A stretch of DNA of 38,482 nucleotides from an uncultured Collinsella sp. (GTDB lineage: Bacteria; Actinomycetota; Coriobacteriia; Coriobacteriales; Coriobacteriaceae): the NCBI GenBank assembly GCA_937934165.1, contig CALGZX010000087.1, positions 1-38,482 of the forward strand, given 5' to 3'. Made by a program: the position numbers and the translations under genes. This document shows positions 23,208 to 31,225 of the stretch, one piece after another. The notes beneath the pieces were generated by a model. It worked only from the letters and a program-made list of their open reading frames with translations, did not search any database and was not told the origin of the DNA. The stretch's first letter is position 1. Each line of letters opens with the position of its first letter.

Positions 23208-25412
23208 CTAGCCGACCGTATCGTCAGGCGTGGGCGAGGGGTCGGGAGTGGGCGTAGGCGTAGGCGTAGGCGTAGGCGTGCCGCCATCGCCGCCGGTCGA
23301 ACCACCAGTTGAGCCGCCCGTCGAGCCACCGGTCGTACCGGTGCCGCCGGTGGTGTCGCCACCCGTGGTCTCGGTGGTCGTGGTCGTCGTGGTAGTCGTT
23401 GTGGTAGTTTCCTCTTCGTCCTCGTTCTCGTCCTTGTCGTCGTTCTCCGTCTTCTTGGCGTTGTTGGTGCCGTAGAACTTCCAGACGCTGTTGTTCTTGT
23501 AGGTGGGCGCCGTTCCGGTCGCAAACTCCTCGCGCTCGGTACCGGTCAGAACGGTGTTCATAAACCGCTTAAAGACAGGCAGGTTGGTGCTGTCGCCCAG
23601 CAGGTCCGTGCCGTATTTTTGGATGGGGATCTCACCTGCGGAATAGCCGGTCCACAGGGCGCACGCCAGCTGCGGGGTATAGCCGCAGAACCACAGGTTG
23701 GTGGTGTTGTCGGTGGTGCCCGTTTTGCCGGCATAGGGCTGGTTGACGCTCAAGGCGCCGGCAGCACCCGTACCGCTGCCCTGCATGACGCCGGACAGAA
23801 CATCGGTGACCGCGGCGGCCTCGCCCTCGGTAAGCACCTGTGAGGGATTGTCCGTGTGCTGGTACAGCACCGAACCGGTACGAGAGTCAATCTCGGTGAT
23901 GGCGATCGGCTGGCGATAGTAGCCGCCGTTGGCAAACGTCGCGTAGGCGGCGGCCATTTCGAGCGGCGAGATCGAGCCGGTGCCGAGCGTCATGACGGGA
24001 ACGTCCTCGATGTTGTCCTTGGCGGGATCGATGCCGAGCTTTTTGACGAGCGAGATGATCTTGCTGTTGCCGACGGCTTCCGCCACCTGGATGTAGCCGG
24101 TGTTGGAGGAGTATGCCGTTGCCTGCTTAAGCGTGATGTTGCCATAGCTATGGTTGGCGTAGTTTTGGACCTCGGTCGTGGTCCCCTTGGCCTTGAGCGG
24201 CGAGTTGCAGTTGAGGGTGACGTTGGGGTTCATGCCGTTTTGGATGGCAGTTGCCAGCGTAAAGGCCTTAAAGGTGGAGCCGACGGGACGCTTGGCCGTG
24301 GCATGGTTTACGTGGTTCTCGTCGGCGTTGTAGTCGTAGCCGCCCACCATGCACTTGATGTAGCCGGTCTTGGGGTCGATAACGACCATGCCCATGTCCA
24401 GGCCGTCGAGCGAGAGCGTGTCGAGCTGCTCGCGGACGGCATTCTCTGCCACCTGCTGCATCGTGGGGTCGATGGTGGTCTTGACGGTCAGGCCGCCCTT
24501 GAAGAGCACGTCGGTCGAGAACTCCTGCTCCAGCAGTTGCTTAACATAGGCGACAAAGTAGGGCTGCGAGTATACGTCGACGCCGCTGCCCGAGATTTCG
24601 GTCACATTGAGGGTGATGGGCTCGGCCTGTGCGGCATCGTGCTCCTCCTGCGTAATGTGGCCCAGGCGCAGCATGTTGTCGAGGACCTTGTTGCGACGGG
24701 ACAGCGCTAGGTCGGGGTTGACCGTGGGGTCGTACTGCGAGGGCGAGTTGGGAAGGCCGATGAGCAGCGCGGCCTCGCTGAGGGTGAGGTCGGCGGCGCT
24801 CTTGGATAGGTAGGTCTCGGCGGCGGCCTCGATACCGTAGGCGCCATGGCCGTAATAGATGGTGTTGAGGTACATCATGAGGATCTCGTCTTTGGAGTAC
24901 ATATCCTCCACCTTGACGGCGATGTAGGCCTCGCGCACCTTACGCTCGATGGTCGAGTCGAACTGCTCCTCCTGCAGGATGGTGTTGCGCACCAGCTGCT
25001 GGGTGATAGTCGAGGCGCCTTCGTGCCCGCCGCCGAGGGTTGCCACCGCAGCACGCGCGATACCCCACAGGTCGATACCGCCGTGCTCGTAGAAGCGCTC
25101 GTCCTCGACGTCAACGGTGCCCTGTAGCACGTAGGGGGAGACCTCGTCCTTGGTGATGGACTTGCGGTTTTGCGTGTAGAAGCTCGCAATCTTGTTGCCG
25201 TTGCAGTCGACGATCTCGGTGGGCTCGCTCACCAGATACGCGTTGGCGTCGGTGTAGTCGGGCAGATCGGACAGCCAGCGGTTGACGTTGCCGACCATGC
25301 CGATGCCAAATGCCACGCCCGCGATAAGCAAAAAGCCCAAAAACGAGAGCAGGATTATGGGCAGAGCATGCGTCTTTGAACGGCTGCGTCCCTGTCGTTG
25401 GCGAGGACCCAT
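23208..25412 (-). CDS. Class A penicillin-binding protein (transglycosylase/transpeptidase)
   Basis: Bifunctional peptidoglycan synthase, 734 aa, anchored in the plasma membrane with its domains outside. Residues 1-16 are basic and cytoplasmic, and a single span covers about 17-41. The GT51 domain follows with the catalytic Glu at 103 (EDERFYEHGG) and GASTITQQ (133-140). The transpeptidase domain has GSTFK (Ser379), SSN (435-437) and KTGT (563-566). From about 655 there is a low-complexity tail: acidic DE-rich, then poly-Thr, GGST repeats and PT repeats. I chose the ATG at 25412 (GGAGG eight bases upstream) rather than the open-frame start at 25535. It is convergent with argR and divergent from the U32 gene. 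Confidence 0.94.
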   Translation of the reverse strand: MGPRQRQGRSRSKTHALPIILLSFLGFLLIAGVAFGIGMVGNVNRWLSDLPDYTDANAYLVSEPTEIVDCNGNKIASFYTQNRKSITKDEVSPYVLQGTVDVEDERFYEHGGIDLWGIARAAVATLGGGHEGASTITQQLVRNTILQEEQFDSTIERKVREAYIAVKVEDMYSKDEILMMYLNTIYYGHGAYGIEAAAETYLSKSAADLTLSEAALLIGLPNSPSQYDPTVNPDLALSRRNKVLDNMLRLGHITQEEHDAAQAEPITLNVTEISGSGVDVYSQPYFVAYVKQLLEQEFSTDVLFKGGLTVKTTIDPTMQQVAENAVREQLDTLSLDGLDMGMVVIDPKTGYIKCMVGGYDYNADENHVNHATAKRPVGSTFKAFTLATAIQNGMNPNVTLNCNSPLKAKGTTTEVQNYANHSYGNITLKQATAYSSNTGYIQVAEAVGNSKIISLVKKLGIDPAKDNIEDVPVMTLGTGSISPLEMAAAYATFANGGYYRQPIAITEIDSRTGSVLYQHTDNPSQVLTEGEAAAVTDVLSGVMQGSGTGAAGALSVNQPYAGKTGTTDNTTNLWFCGYTPQLACALWTGYSAGEIPIQKYGTDLLGDSTNLPVFKRFMNTVLTGTEREEFATGTAPTYKNNSVWKFYGTNNAKKTENDDKDENEDEEETTTTTTTTTTTTETTGGDTTGGTGTTGGSTGGSTGGSTGGDGGTPTPTPTPTPTPDPSPTPDDTVG
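23248..23280. repeat. Hexanucleotide tandem repeat in the PBP C-terminal tail
   Basis: About five copies of GGCGTA in tandem encode the Pro-Thr dipeptides of the PBP tail. Neighbouring Thr and Gly-Gly-Ser-Thr codon repeats (23290-23410) are also simple-sequence. Copy number may vary between strains. Confidence 0.75.
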
Positions 25413-25574
25413 ATATTGACCTCCAGGTATGTCGTGCCGGACGGTGGATGTGCCGTCGGGGCAGGATGGACATAAGTTATTACACGATAAACCAAACGAG
25501 GCGTGCGAGGCCTCGTGTATGCTGGAAGACGGCATTTTTCAGAGTGAATGCATACCTTGGTAAGGAGTTTGTCG

Positions 25575-27533
25575 ATGGCGATTCGGACGATGGGGCCGAG
25601 CGGACAATACGAGACAGGATTGGATGCTGCCGGTGCGGCGCTGCCCGAGCTGCTGGCGCCGGCGGGCGGACTCGACCAGATGCTTGCGGCCATCGCCGCG
25701 GGTGCCGATGCCATCTATGCGGGGTTGGGCGGCTTTAACGCCCGCGTGAGCGCACACGGTTTTACCGATGACGAGTTTGCGCGCGGCTGCGCCGTGGCGC
25801 ATGCCCATGGCGTGCGTGTGTACGTGACGCTCAACGTGTTCGTGTTTGACGATGAGTTGTCCGACGCGGTGGCGTTGGGAGCCCATGCACTGGAGCTGGG
25901 CGCCGATGCTCTGATTGTTGCCGATGCCGGGCTGGCTTGTGTACTGCGCACGGCGATTCCCGGGGTCGAGATTCACCTGTCCACGCAGGCGGGCGTTCAT
26001 AGCGAAGGCGCCGTGCGGCTTGCCGCCGATGAGCTGGGGGTCGAGCGCGTGACGACGGCACGTGAGTTGACGGTCGACGAGATTGCGGCGCTATGTGCCA
26101 CGGGCGCGCCCATCGAGGTATTCTGCCACGGTGCGATTTGCATCGGCTATTCGGGGGCGTGCGAGTTCTCGGCCCTGCGGCGTGGGCGCTCGGCGATGCG
26201 CGGCGACTGCACGCAGCCGTGCCGTCTGGCGTACGACCTGGTGGACGAGGCGGGGCAGAGCGTTGTCGCCGTCGAGGGAGATCGCCTGCTGTGCCCGCGC
26301 GACTATCTGGGTATTGCGCATCTGCCCGAGCTTGTAGATGCCGGCGTGGCGTCGCTCAAGATCGAGGGGCGCATGAAGAACCCCGACTACGTGTTCAACG
26401 TGGTGCGGGTGTGGCGTCGTGCACTCGATATGCTGCACGATGGCGCGTGGGATGCCGTTGCCGTGTCGGTGCTCGAGCGCGAGCTGGGAAGGTCGTTTAA
26501 CCGTGGGTTTACCGATGCGTACCTGCGAGGGCGTTCGGGTGCCGAGCTGATGAGCTTTGAGCGCGCAATTAACCAGGGCGTGCGCGTGGGGCGTTTGGTC
26601 GCTGTGGGCCACGAAGAGGTGACCGTTGAGCTCGACGCCGCCGTGGCGGCGGGTGACACGCTCGAGATTCGGTTCTATCCGGGTGTCGACGCGCGTCCCG
26701 ATGTGCCCAAGCGCTGGCCGCAGGTGCCCTGCCCGGTGGATGCCGCAGCGGGGAAGCGCGTCGTCGTGCATTGCAAGCGTAAAGTTGACACGGGCTGCGA
26801 GGTGTACCTGATTCGCAGCGCCGGCGTGTTGGATCAGACGGCGGCGGTGTTGGAGCGCATGCGGGCCGAGGCGGATGCGATTGCGCCCGTTGCGCGTGCC
26901 GTTGAGGTGCTGCCCTTTGAGGGCGTTGCGGTGGATGGCGGTGCGTCGACGGAGTTGGTGGAGTGCGCGGTTCCCACTCGCATGGTTTTTGCTTGGCAGC
27001 TGATGGATGCCGACCCGCGCGGAGAACTCGATTTGTCCGACGCCGTTGTGGTGCTTGACGAGGTGTGCCGCGCGAGTGACGCTGACTGGACCCGCTCACT
27101 GATGCAGCGTGCCGGGCGCGTCGTCTGCCGCAACCTGGGACAGGTGGTGATCGCTCGCGAACTGGGCGTGACGTTTGACGTGGCGGCGCCGGTGTTCTGC
27201 GCGAATCGGGCCACGCTTACCTGGCTGCGCGGACTCGGTGCGGGGCGGGTGTACTTGCCGGCCGAGTTACTCGGCAATGATGCGGAGCGTATTGCCGAAC
27301 TGGCTGCTGAACCCGGCGTCTGGGGTCCGGTCGACGCCGACCGTCCCGAGCTTATGGTGTGCGAGCACTGCCTGCTGACCGCCGAGGGCGTCTGCGCTAC
27401 CGATGCGACGGGACAGGTCCGTTGCCGCGACTGCTTGCGTCGTCGGCAGGTATGCTATCTGGTCGAGCGTGACGGTACACGTCTGCCGGTCGCCGTTGAC
27501 GCGTGCGGCAGGACGAGGATTTTCCTGTCGTAG
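25575..27533 (+). CDS. U32 family protein, RlhA/YdcP-like
   Basis: Large U32-family protein of 652 aa, close in length to E. coli RlhA/YdcP (653), which hydroxylates 23S rRNA; other U32 members (TrhP/YegQ) modify tRNA, and older annotations call them collagenase-like peptidases. The N-terminal barrel opens with ELLAPAGGLDQMLAAIAAGADAIYAG. The family signature VFCHGAICIGYSGACEFS is near residue 182, followed by further Cys (GDCTQPCR) that may ligate a metal cluster. A Cys-rich C-terminus has CEHC...CRDC...C. The ATG at 25575 follows AAGGAG; the upstream in-frame ATG at 25548 lacks one. Which RNA it acts on is not decidable here. Confidence 0.85.
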   Translation: MAIRTMGPSGQYETGLDAAGAALPELLAPAGGLDQMLAAIAAGADAIYAGLGGFNARVSAHGFTDDEFARGCAVAHAHGVRVYVTLNVFVFDDELSDAVALGAHALELGADALIVADAGLACVLRTAIPGVEIHLSTQAGVHSEGAVRLAADELGVERVTTARELTVDEIAALCATGAPIEVFCHGAICIGYSGACEFSALRRGRSAMRGDCTQPCRLAYDLVDEAGQSVVAVEGDRLLCPRDYLGIAHLPELVDAGVASLKIEGRMKNPDYVFNVVRVWRRALDMLHDGAWDAVAVSVLERELGRSFNRGFTDAYLRGRSGAELMSFERAINQGVRVGRLVAVGHEEVTVELDAAVAAGDTLEIRFYPGVDARPDVPKRWPQVPCPVDAAAGKRVVVHCKRKVDTGCEVYLIRSAGVLDQTAAVLERMRAEADAIAPVARAVEVLPFEGVAVDGGASTELVECAVPTRMVFAWQLMDADPRGELDLSDAVVVLDEVCRASDADWTRSLMQRAGRVVCRNLGQVVIARELGVTFDVAAPVFCANRATLTWLRGLGAGRVYLPAELLGNDAERIAELAAEPGVWGPVDADRPELMVCEHCLLTAEGVCATDATGQVRCRDCLRRRQVCYLVERDGTRLPVAVDACGRTRIFLS

Positions 27534-27581
27534 GTGCCGCGTCGCGTCAGTTTGTTATCATATGAGAGTTTATGGACTTCC

Positions 27582-27608
27582 AGCACCGCCGTTTTCGGCG
27601 AGGGTGCT
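27582..27608 (+). other. Hairpin in the tyrS leader
   Basis: AGCACC (27582-27587) pairs with GGTGCT (27603-27608), and GCCG (27588-27591) with CGGC (27596-27599) around a TTTT loop. It stands directly upstream of the AAAGGAGG ribosome binding site of tyrS. It has no T-run and is too small for a T-box. Confidence 0.5.
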
Positions 27609-27629
27609 ATAGCAAAAGGAGGATACCCA

Positions 27630-28841
27630 ATGCTGTCTGTTGACGAGCAAATGCGTATCATCACCTCGGGCGCCGCGCAGATCGTTCCCGAGGCCGACCT
27701 TCGCAAGAAGCTTGAGAAGGGCGAGCCCCTCAACATCAAGCTCGGCGTCGACCCCACCAGCCCCGACCTGCACCTGGGCCACGCCGTGCCGCTGCGCAAG
27801 ATGCGTCAGTTCCAGGACCTGGGCCACAACGTCACCCTCATCATCGGCAACGGTACCGCGTTGATTGGCGACCCTTCGGGCAAGAACTCCACCCGTCCTC
27901 AGCTTTCGCAGGAGCAGATCGAGGCCAATGCCGAGACCTACGTGGGCCAGGCCATGAAGATCCTGGATCCCGAGAAGACCACCATCGTGCACAACGGCGA
28001 CTGGATCCTTTCGATGGACCTGGCCGGCCTGTTGCAGGTGTGCTCCAAGTTCACCGTCGCCCGCATCCTTGAGCGCGACGACTTTACCAAGCGCTACCAG
28101 TCTCAGACGCCGATCGCCCTGCATGAGTTCCTGTATCCCGTGATGCAGGCTTTCGACTCCGTGCAGATCAAGGCCGACGTGGAGATGGGCGGCACCGATC
28201 AGCTCTTCAACCTGCTCGCCGGCCGCGAGCTTATGGAGAAGATGGGCATGGAGCCCCAGATCGCGCTCACCATGCCGCTGCTCGAGGGCACCGATGGCGT
28301 CCGTAAGATGTCCAAGTCCTATGGCAACTACATCGGCCTGACCGACGCTCCCAAGGATATGTTCGGCAAGACCATGTCCATCCCCGACGAGATGATCGGC
28401 AAGTACTATCGTCTGGCCAGCTCGCTCACCCCGGCCGAGGTCGACAAGATTGACGCCGCCCTGGCCGATGGTTCTGCCGACCCCTACGAGCTCAAGCGCG
28501 CTCTGGGCCGCGACCTGTGCGATACCTACCACGGCGCCGGCGCCGGCGACGAGGCTCAGGCCGAGTTCGACCGCGTGTTCAAGGAGGGCCAGCTTGCCGA
28601 CTTCCCCGAGAAGCATGTCGAGCTGACCGTCAACGACGAGGGCCAGATCTACCTCGCCGGCCTGCTCAAGGACTTGGGCCTTTCGGCGAGCGCCGGCCAA
28701 GCTCGTCGCGATATCGACGGCGGCGGCGTCAAGATCAACGGCAAGGCCGTGGCTCCCAAGAGCTATAACATCGATCCCAGCGCCCTCAAGCTGGGCGACA
28801 CCCTCTCCGTGGGCAAGCGCAAGGGTTTCAAGCTCATTTAG
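27630..28841 (+). CDS. tyrS: Tyrosyl-tRNA synthetase
   Basis: Class I aminoacyl-tRNA synthetase charging tRNA-Tyr, 403 aa, cytosolic. The class I signature appears as HLGH (residues 48-51) in LGVDPTSPDLHLGHA, and KMSKS is at 226-230. A C-terminal S4 RNA-binding domain (about 335-400, QARRDIDGGGVKINGKAV) is present. The ATG at 27630 follows AAAGGAGG; the frame is open further upstream, but that part is not conserved-looking. Optimal codons suggest high expression. Confidence 0.96.
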   Translation: MLSVDEQMRIITSGAAQIVPEADLRKKLEKGEPLNIKLGVDPTSPDLHLGHAVPLRKMRQFQDLGHNVTLIIGNGTALIGDPSGKNSTRPQLSQEQIEANAETYVGQAMKILDPEKTTIVHNGDWILSMDLAGLLQVCSKFTVARILERDDFTKRYQSQTPIALHEFLYPVMQAFDSVQIKADVEMGGTDQLFNLLAGRELMEKMGMEPQIALTMPLLEGTDGVRKMSKSYGNYIGLTDAPKDMFGKTMSIPDEMIGKYYRLASSLTPAEVDKIDAALADGSADPYELKRALGRDLCDTYHGAGAGDEAQAEFDRVFKEGQLADFPEKHVELTVNDEGQIYLAGLLKDLGLSASAGQARRDIDGGGVKINGKAVAPKSYNIDPSALKLGDTLSVGKRKGFKLI

Positions 28842-28868
28842 TTACGCGGTTTTACCAAACCGCGTAAC
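28841..28868 (+). other. 12-bp hairpin at the tyrS stop codon
   Basis: GTTACGCGGTTT (28841-28852) pairs perfectly with 28857-28868 around TACC. Its first base is the last base of the tyrS stop codon. There is no T-run, so it may act as a 3'-end stabiliser ahead of the next structure. Confidence 0.6.
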
Positions 28869-28881
28869 AGCTCGACGCTGC

Positions 28882-28981
28882 GCGGACTCCAGAGCGACAA
28901 CTTGTCATTCAAAGAGGACGGCATGACCAGAAGGTCTATGCCGTCCTCTTTTCATGCCAATTTGTTCGCTCTGGAGTCCGC
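28882..28981. terminator. Nested ~100-nt inverted repeat with inner terminator stem after tyrS
   Basis: A 16-bp perfect outer stem (28882-28897 with 28966-28981) encloses partly paired AT-rich arms and an inner 14-bp perfect stem (28911-28924 with 28938-28951) followed by a T-run at 28949-28952. The inner part fits an intrinsic terminator in either direction. The outer GGACTCCAGAGCG arms have no obvious role. Confidence 0.75.
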
Positions 28982-29025
28982 TCGCTGTCCGTCCTCCACC
29001 TACGGCGTTTTCCTGGTTGGCACTT

Positions 29026-29067
29026 AGGGACGTTTCTTTTTGGTGCAAAGCAACCTGTCTCCATTGC
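29026..29067. repeat. Dispersed repeat TTGGTGCAAA/CCTGTC, copy 1
   Basis: Bases 29040-29067 match 35619-35646 at 26 of 28 positions (TTGGTGCAAA, CAACCTGTC, CCATTGC). The preceding GGGACGTTTCT resembles the GGGGACGTTC motifs at 31024 and 32032. No coding potential is apparent. Confidence 0.7.
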
Positions 29068-29102
29068 GCTGGGCGGCGTGTGCCGTTAAGCGGAGAGGCG
29101 TA

Positions 29103-29130
29103 TTGTTGACCCATCGTTTGGGCATACAAT
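29103..29130 (+). promoter_or_regulatory. ade: Candidate ade promoter
   Basis: TTGTTG (29103-29108), a 16-base spacer and TACAAT (29125-29130). Transcription would start near 29137, just before the terminator-like hairpin at 29143. Confidence 0.55.
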
Positions 29131-29142
29131 GGCTATTGGCTT

Positions 29143-29178
29143 GCTGCGGTGAAGGCTCGTCCGCTCCGCAGCTTTTTT
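29143..29178 (+). terminator. Terminator-like hairpin in the ade leader
   Basis: GCTGCGG (29143-29149) pairs with CCGCAGC (29166-29172) and runs into six T residues (29173-29178). It lies between the candidate promoter and the ade ribosome binding site (AAAGGAG, 29187-29193). It could be an attenuator of ade, or the end of upstream transcription if ade has another promoter. Confidence 0.7.
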
Positions 29179-29198
29179 CTACGGTTAAAGGAGTATGT

Positions 29199-31019
29199 AT
29201 GTCCGTTGAGGTCATGAGGACTGTGATCGAGGCCGCCGAGGGCCGCGTGCCCGTCGACACGCTGTTTACCAATGCGCAGATTGTCGACGTGTATGGCCAG
29301 CGTGTGGCGCCCGGTGGCGTTGCCGTCAAGGACGGCGTAATCGTCGGCGTGCTCTACAACGGTCGCGACGATGCCGCCGGTACCTACGAGGCTGCCGAGG
29401 TTATCGACTGCCAGGGCCGCTATCTCGCCCCCGGCTTTATCGACGGACATCTGCACATTGAGTCTTCGAACATCCGTCCCGCCGAGTACGCTCGCATGGC
29501 CGCGACGCGCGGTACAACCACCGCTATTGCCGACAGCCACGAGATTGCCAATGTTGCCGGTCTCGACGGCTTGCGCTTTATGATTGAGGACGGCCGCCGC
29601 GCACCCATCTCCATCAAGTACATGATGCCCTCGTGCGTGCCCGCGCTGCCCGACGAGCAGGCCGGTGCCGTTATTTCGGCTGCCGATATGCAGGCGTTTT
29701 TTGCCGAGCATCCAGGCGATGTCTTTGGTCTGGGCGAAATGATGAACCTGCCGGGCGTCTTTATGGCCGACCCCGAGACCTGTGCTCGCATCGATGCTGC
29801 CAACCAGACGCCGTCCAAGCAGGTTGACGGCCACGCGCCGCTCGTTGCCGGCAAGGACCTCAACGCCTATGCCGCGGCGGGTATTATCGCCGACCACGAG
29901 TCGACGATTCCCGAGGAGGCACTCGACAAGCTGTCTCGCGGCATGTACGTGATGCTGCGCGAGGGTACGTGCAGCCATGATCTGGCCAACCTGTCGCCGA
30001 TGCTGCTGGAGAATCCCGCGCGCGCCCGCCGCTGCTGCTTTGCGACTGACGACTGCGCCCCTTCTGATGCGCTTGCAACCGGCATGATCGACAATGCCTG
30101 CCGCGTGGCGATTGAGGCCGGTATCGACCCCGTGGTCGCTATCTCTATAGCGTCCCTCTCCACGGCCGAGGCGTTTGGCCTGGATCACGGCTGCCGCGAC
30201 CCGCACGAGCTCCGCGGTGCGATTGCCCCGGGCAAGCGTGCCGACCTGCTGGTGCTCAATGACCTGACGTTTGCCACGGCTCCGCATCGCGTATATGCCG
30301 CCGGTGCTCTGGTGGCGCAGGACGGCACCTTTGTGGGCGAAATTGCACCCGAGATGGCCGAGGTTGCGGCCCTTGCCGATGAGCTGCGCGCCTCCGTTAA
30401 GCTGCCGAAGCTATCGCTCGACGTGTTCGACTATGCCTTTAAGCCGGGCGAGGCCGTGATTGACGTGGTGCCGGGTAAGGCCATCACGGGTATGGCTCGC
30501 CCCGAGAGCGCCGAGGGTCTGCGCCGCATTATGCTGATCGAGCGCCACGGCCGCGGCGTGTCGCTGCAAGCCGAGGGCGCCGACGGCGACGGCCCCGCTG
30601 GCCTGGGTCTTGTCGGCAAGCACATCGGTCGCGGCTGGGTGCGCGGCTTTACCATCACGGGTGGCGCCATTGCCTCCACGATCGGCCACGACTCGCACAA
30701 CGTGTGCGTGGTGGGCGACAACGCCGCCGACATGATGGCCGCCGTTGAGGCCGTGGGCCAAGGTGGTCACGTGCTGGTGCGCAACGGCGAGGTCGTGGCG
30801 CGCATTCCGCTGGCGCTCGGTGGCCTTATGAGCGAAGGCACGGCCGAGGACGTTGCCGCGCAGCACGACGACTTTATGGTCAAGGCGCGCGCCATAGGTA
30901 TTGAGCCGCCGCTCGACCCCATCATGGGCATCATCTTCCTGCCCCTGCCGGTCATCCCGACGCTCCGCATTCGCCCCGAGGGCATGTTCGACGTCACGAC
31001 CTTCACCTACGCCGACTAG
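29199..31019 (+). CDS. ade: Adenine deaminase
   Basis: Amidohydrolase-superfamily enzyme converting adenine to hypoxanthine and ammonia, 606 aa, the AdeC length. Metal ligands include H84 and H86 (GFIDGHLHIESS), DSHE near 115 and CFATDDCAP near 285. A C-terminal domain has HDSHNVCVVGDNAADM and ends with FLPLPVIPTLRI, typical of the family. AAAGGAG precedes two nearby ATGs; the one at 29199 is in frame. It feeds purine salvage or catabolism, in line with the purine-type cluster at the left, although 20 kb away. Confidence 0.95.
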   Translation: MSVEVMRTVIEAAEGRVPVDTLFTNAQIVDVYGQRVAPGGVAVKDGVIVGVLYNGRDDAAGTYEAAEVIDCQGRYLAPGFIDGHLHIESSNIRPAEYARMAATRGTTTAIADSHEIANVAGLDGLRFMIEDGRRAPISIKYMMPSCVPALPDEQAGAVISAADMQAFFAEHPGDVFGLGEMMNLPGVFMADPETCARIDAANQTPSKQVDGHAPLVAGKDLNAYAAAGIIADHESTIPEEALDKLSRGMYVMLREGTCSHDLANLSPMLLENPARARRCCFATDDCAPSDALATGMIDNACRVAIEAGIDPVVAISIASLSTAEAFGLDHGCRDPHELRGAIAPGKRADLLVLNDLTFATAPHRVYAAGALVAQDGTFVGEIAPEMAEVAALADELRASVKLPKLSLDVFDYAFKPGEAVIDVVPGKAITGMARPESAEGLRRIMLIERHGRGVSLQAEGADGDGPAGLGLVGKHIGRGWVRGFTITGGAIASTIGHDSHNVCVVGDNAADMMAAVEAVGQGGHVLVRNGEVVARIPLALGGLMSEGTAEDVAAQHDDFMVKARAIGIEPPLDPIMGIIFLPLPVIPTLRIRPEGMFDVTTFTYAD

Positions 31020-31063
31020 TCATCGGGGACGTTCTTAAACGACTAGTCGTTGGGGACACTCTT
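31013..31063. repeat. Tandem 24-nt repeat over the ade stop codon
   Basis: Bases 31013-31036 and 31040-31063 match at 20 of 24 positions (CGACTAGTC, GGGGAC, TCTT). The first copy includes the last ade codons and its TAG stop. The GGGGAC core recurs near 32032 and 29029. Confidence 0.7.
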
Positions 31064-31158
31064 GGGCGTGTCGCCTGACGCTGCGATTGTGGGACCTCTG
31101 GCATGTGTGAGCTATTTGCCAGGTCCTTGTAACGTTTACGCCCGCGGAGTCTTATTTG

Positions 31159-31225
31159 AGCTCCCTTTGGGTACGTTGGAATCGGATACACGTTCGATTC
31201 CAACAAGCCCGAAGGGAGCTTTTTT
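31159..31225 (+). promoter_or_regulatory. Long hairpin plus T-run covering the ribosome binding site of a HAD gene
   Basis: An outer 13-bp stem with one wobble (31159-31171 with 31208-31220) and an inner perfect 10-bp stem (31175-31184 with 31195-31204) are followed by T's up to 31225. The ATG of the HAD gene is at 31226. The only Shine-Dalgarno sequence, AAGGGAG (31212-31218), lies in the 3' arm. The element can therefore stop transcription and mask translation. A weak promoter (TTGTAA 31127, TCTTAT 31150) may lie just upstream. Confidence 0.75.

Noticed and set aside
27534..27629. T-box riboswitch upstream of tyrS
   Set aside because: An AGGGTG is present, but the leader is short, has no specifier stem and lacks the AGGGTGG-N-ACCGCG order; I see only one small hairpin.
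29125..29198. Purine riboswitch in the ade leader
   Set aside because: The gene context is suggestive, but the leader from the promoter to the start is too short and lacks the conserved three-way-junction elements; only a simple hairpin with a T-run is present.
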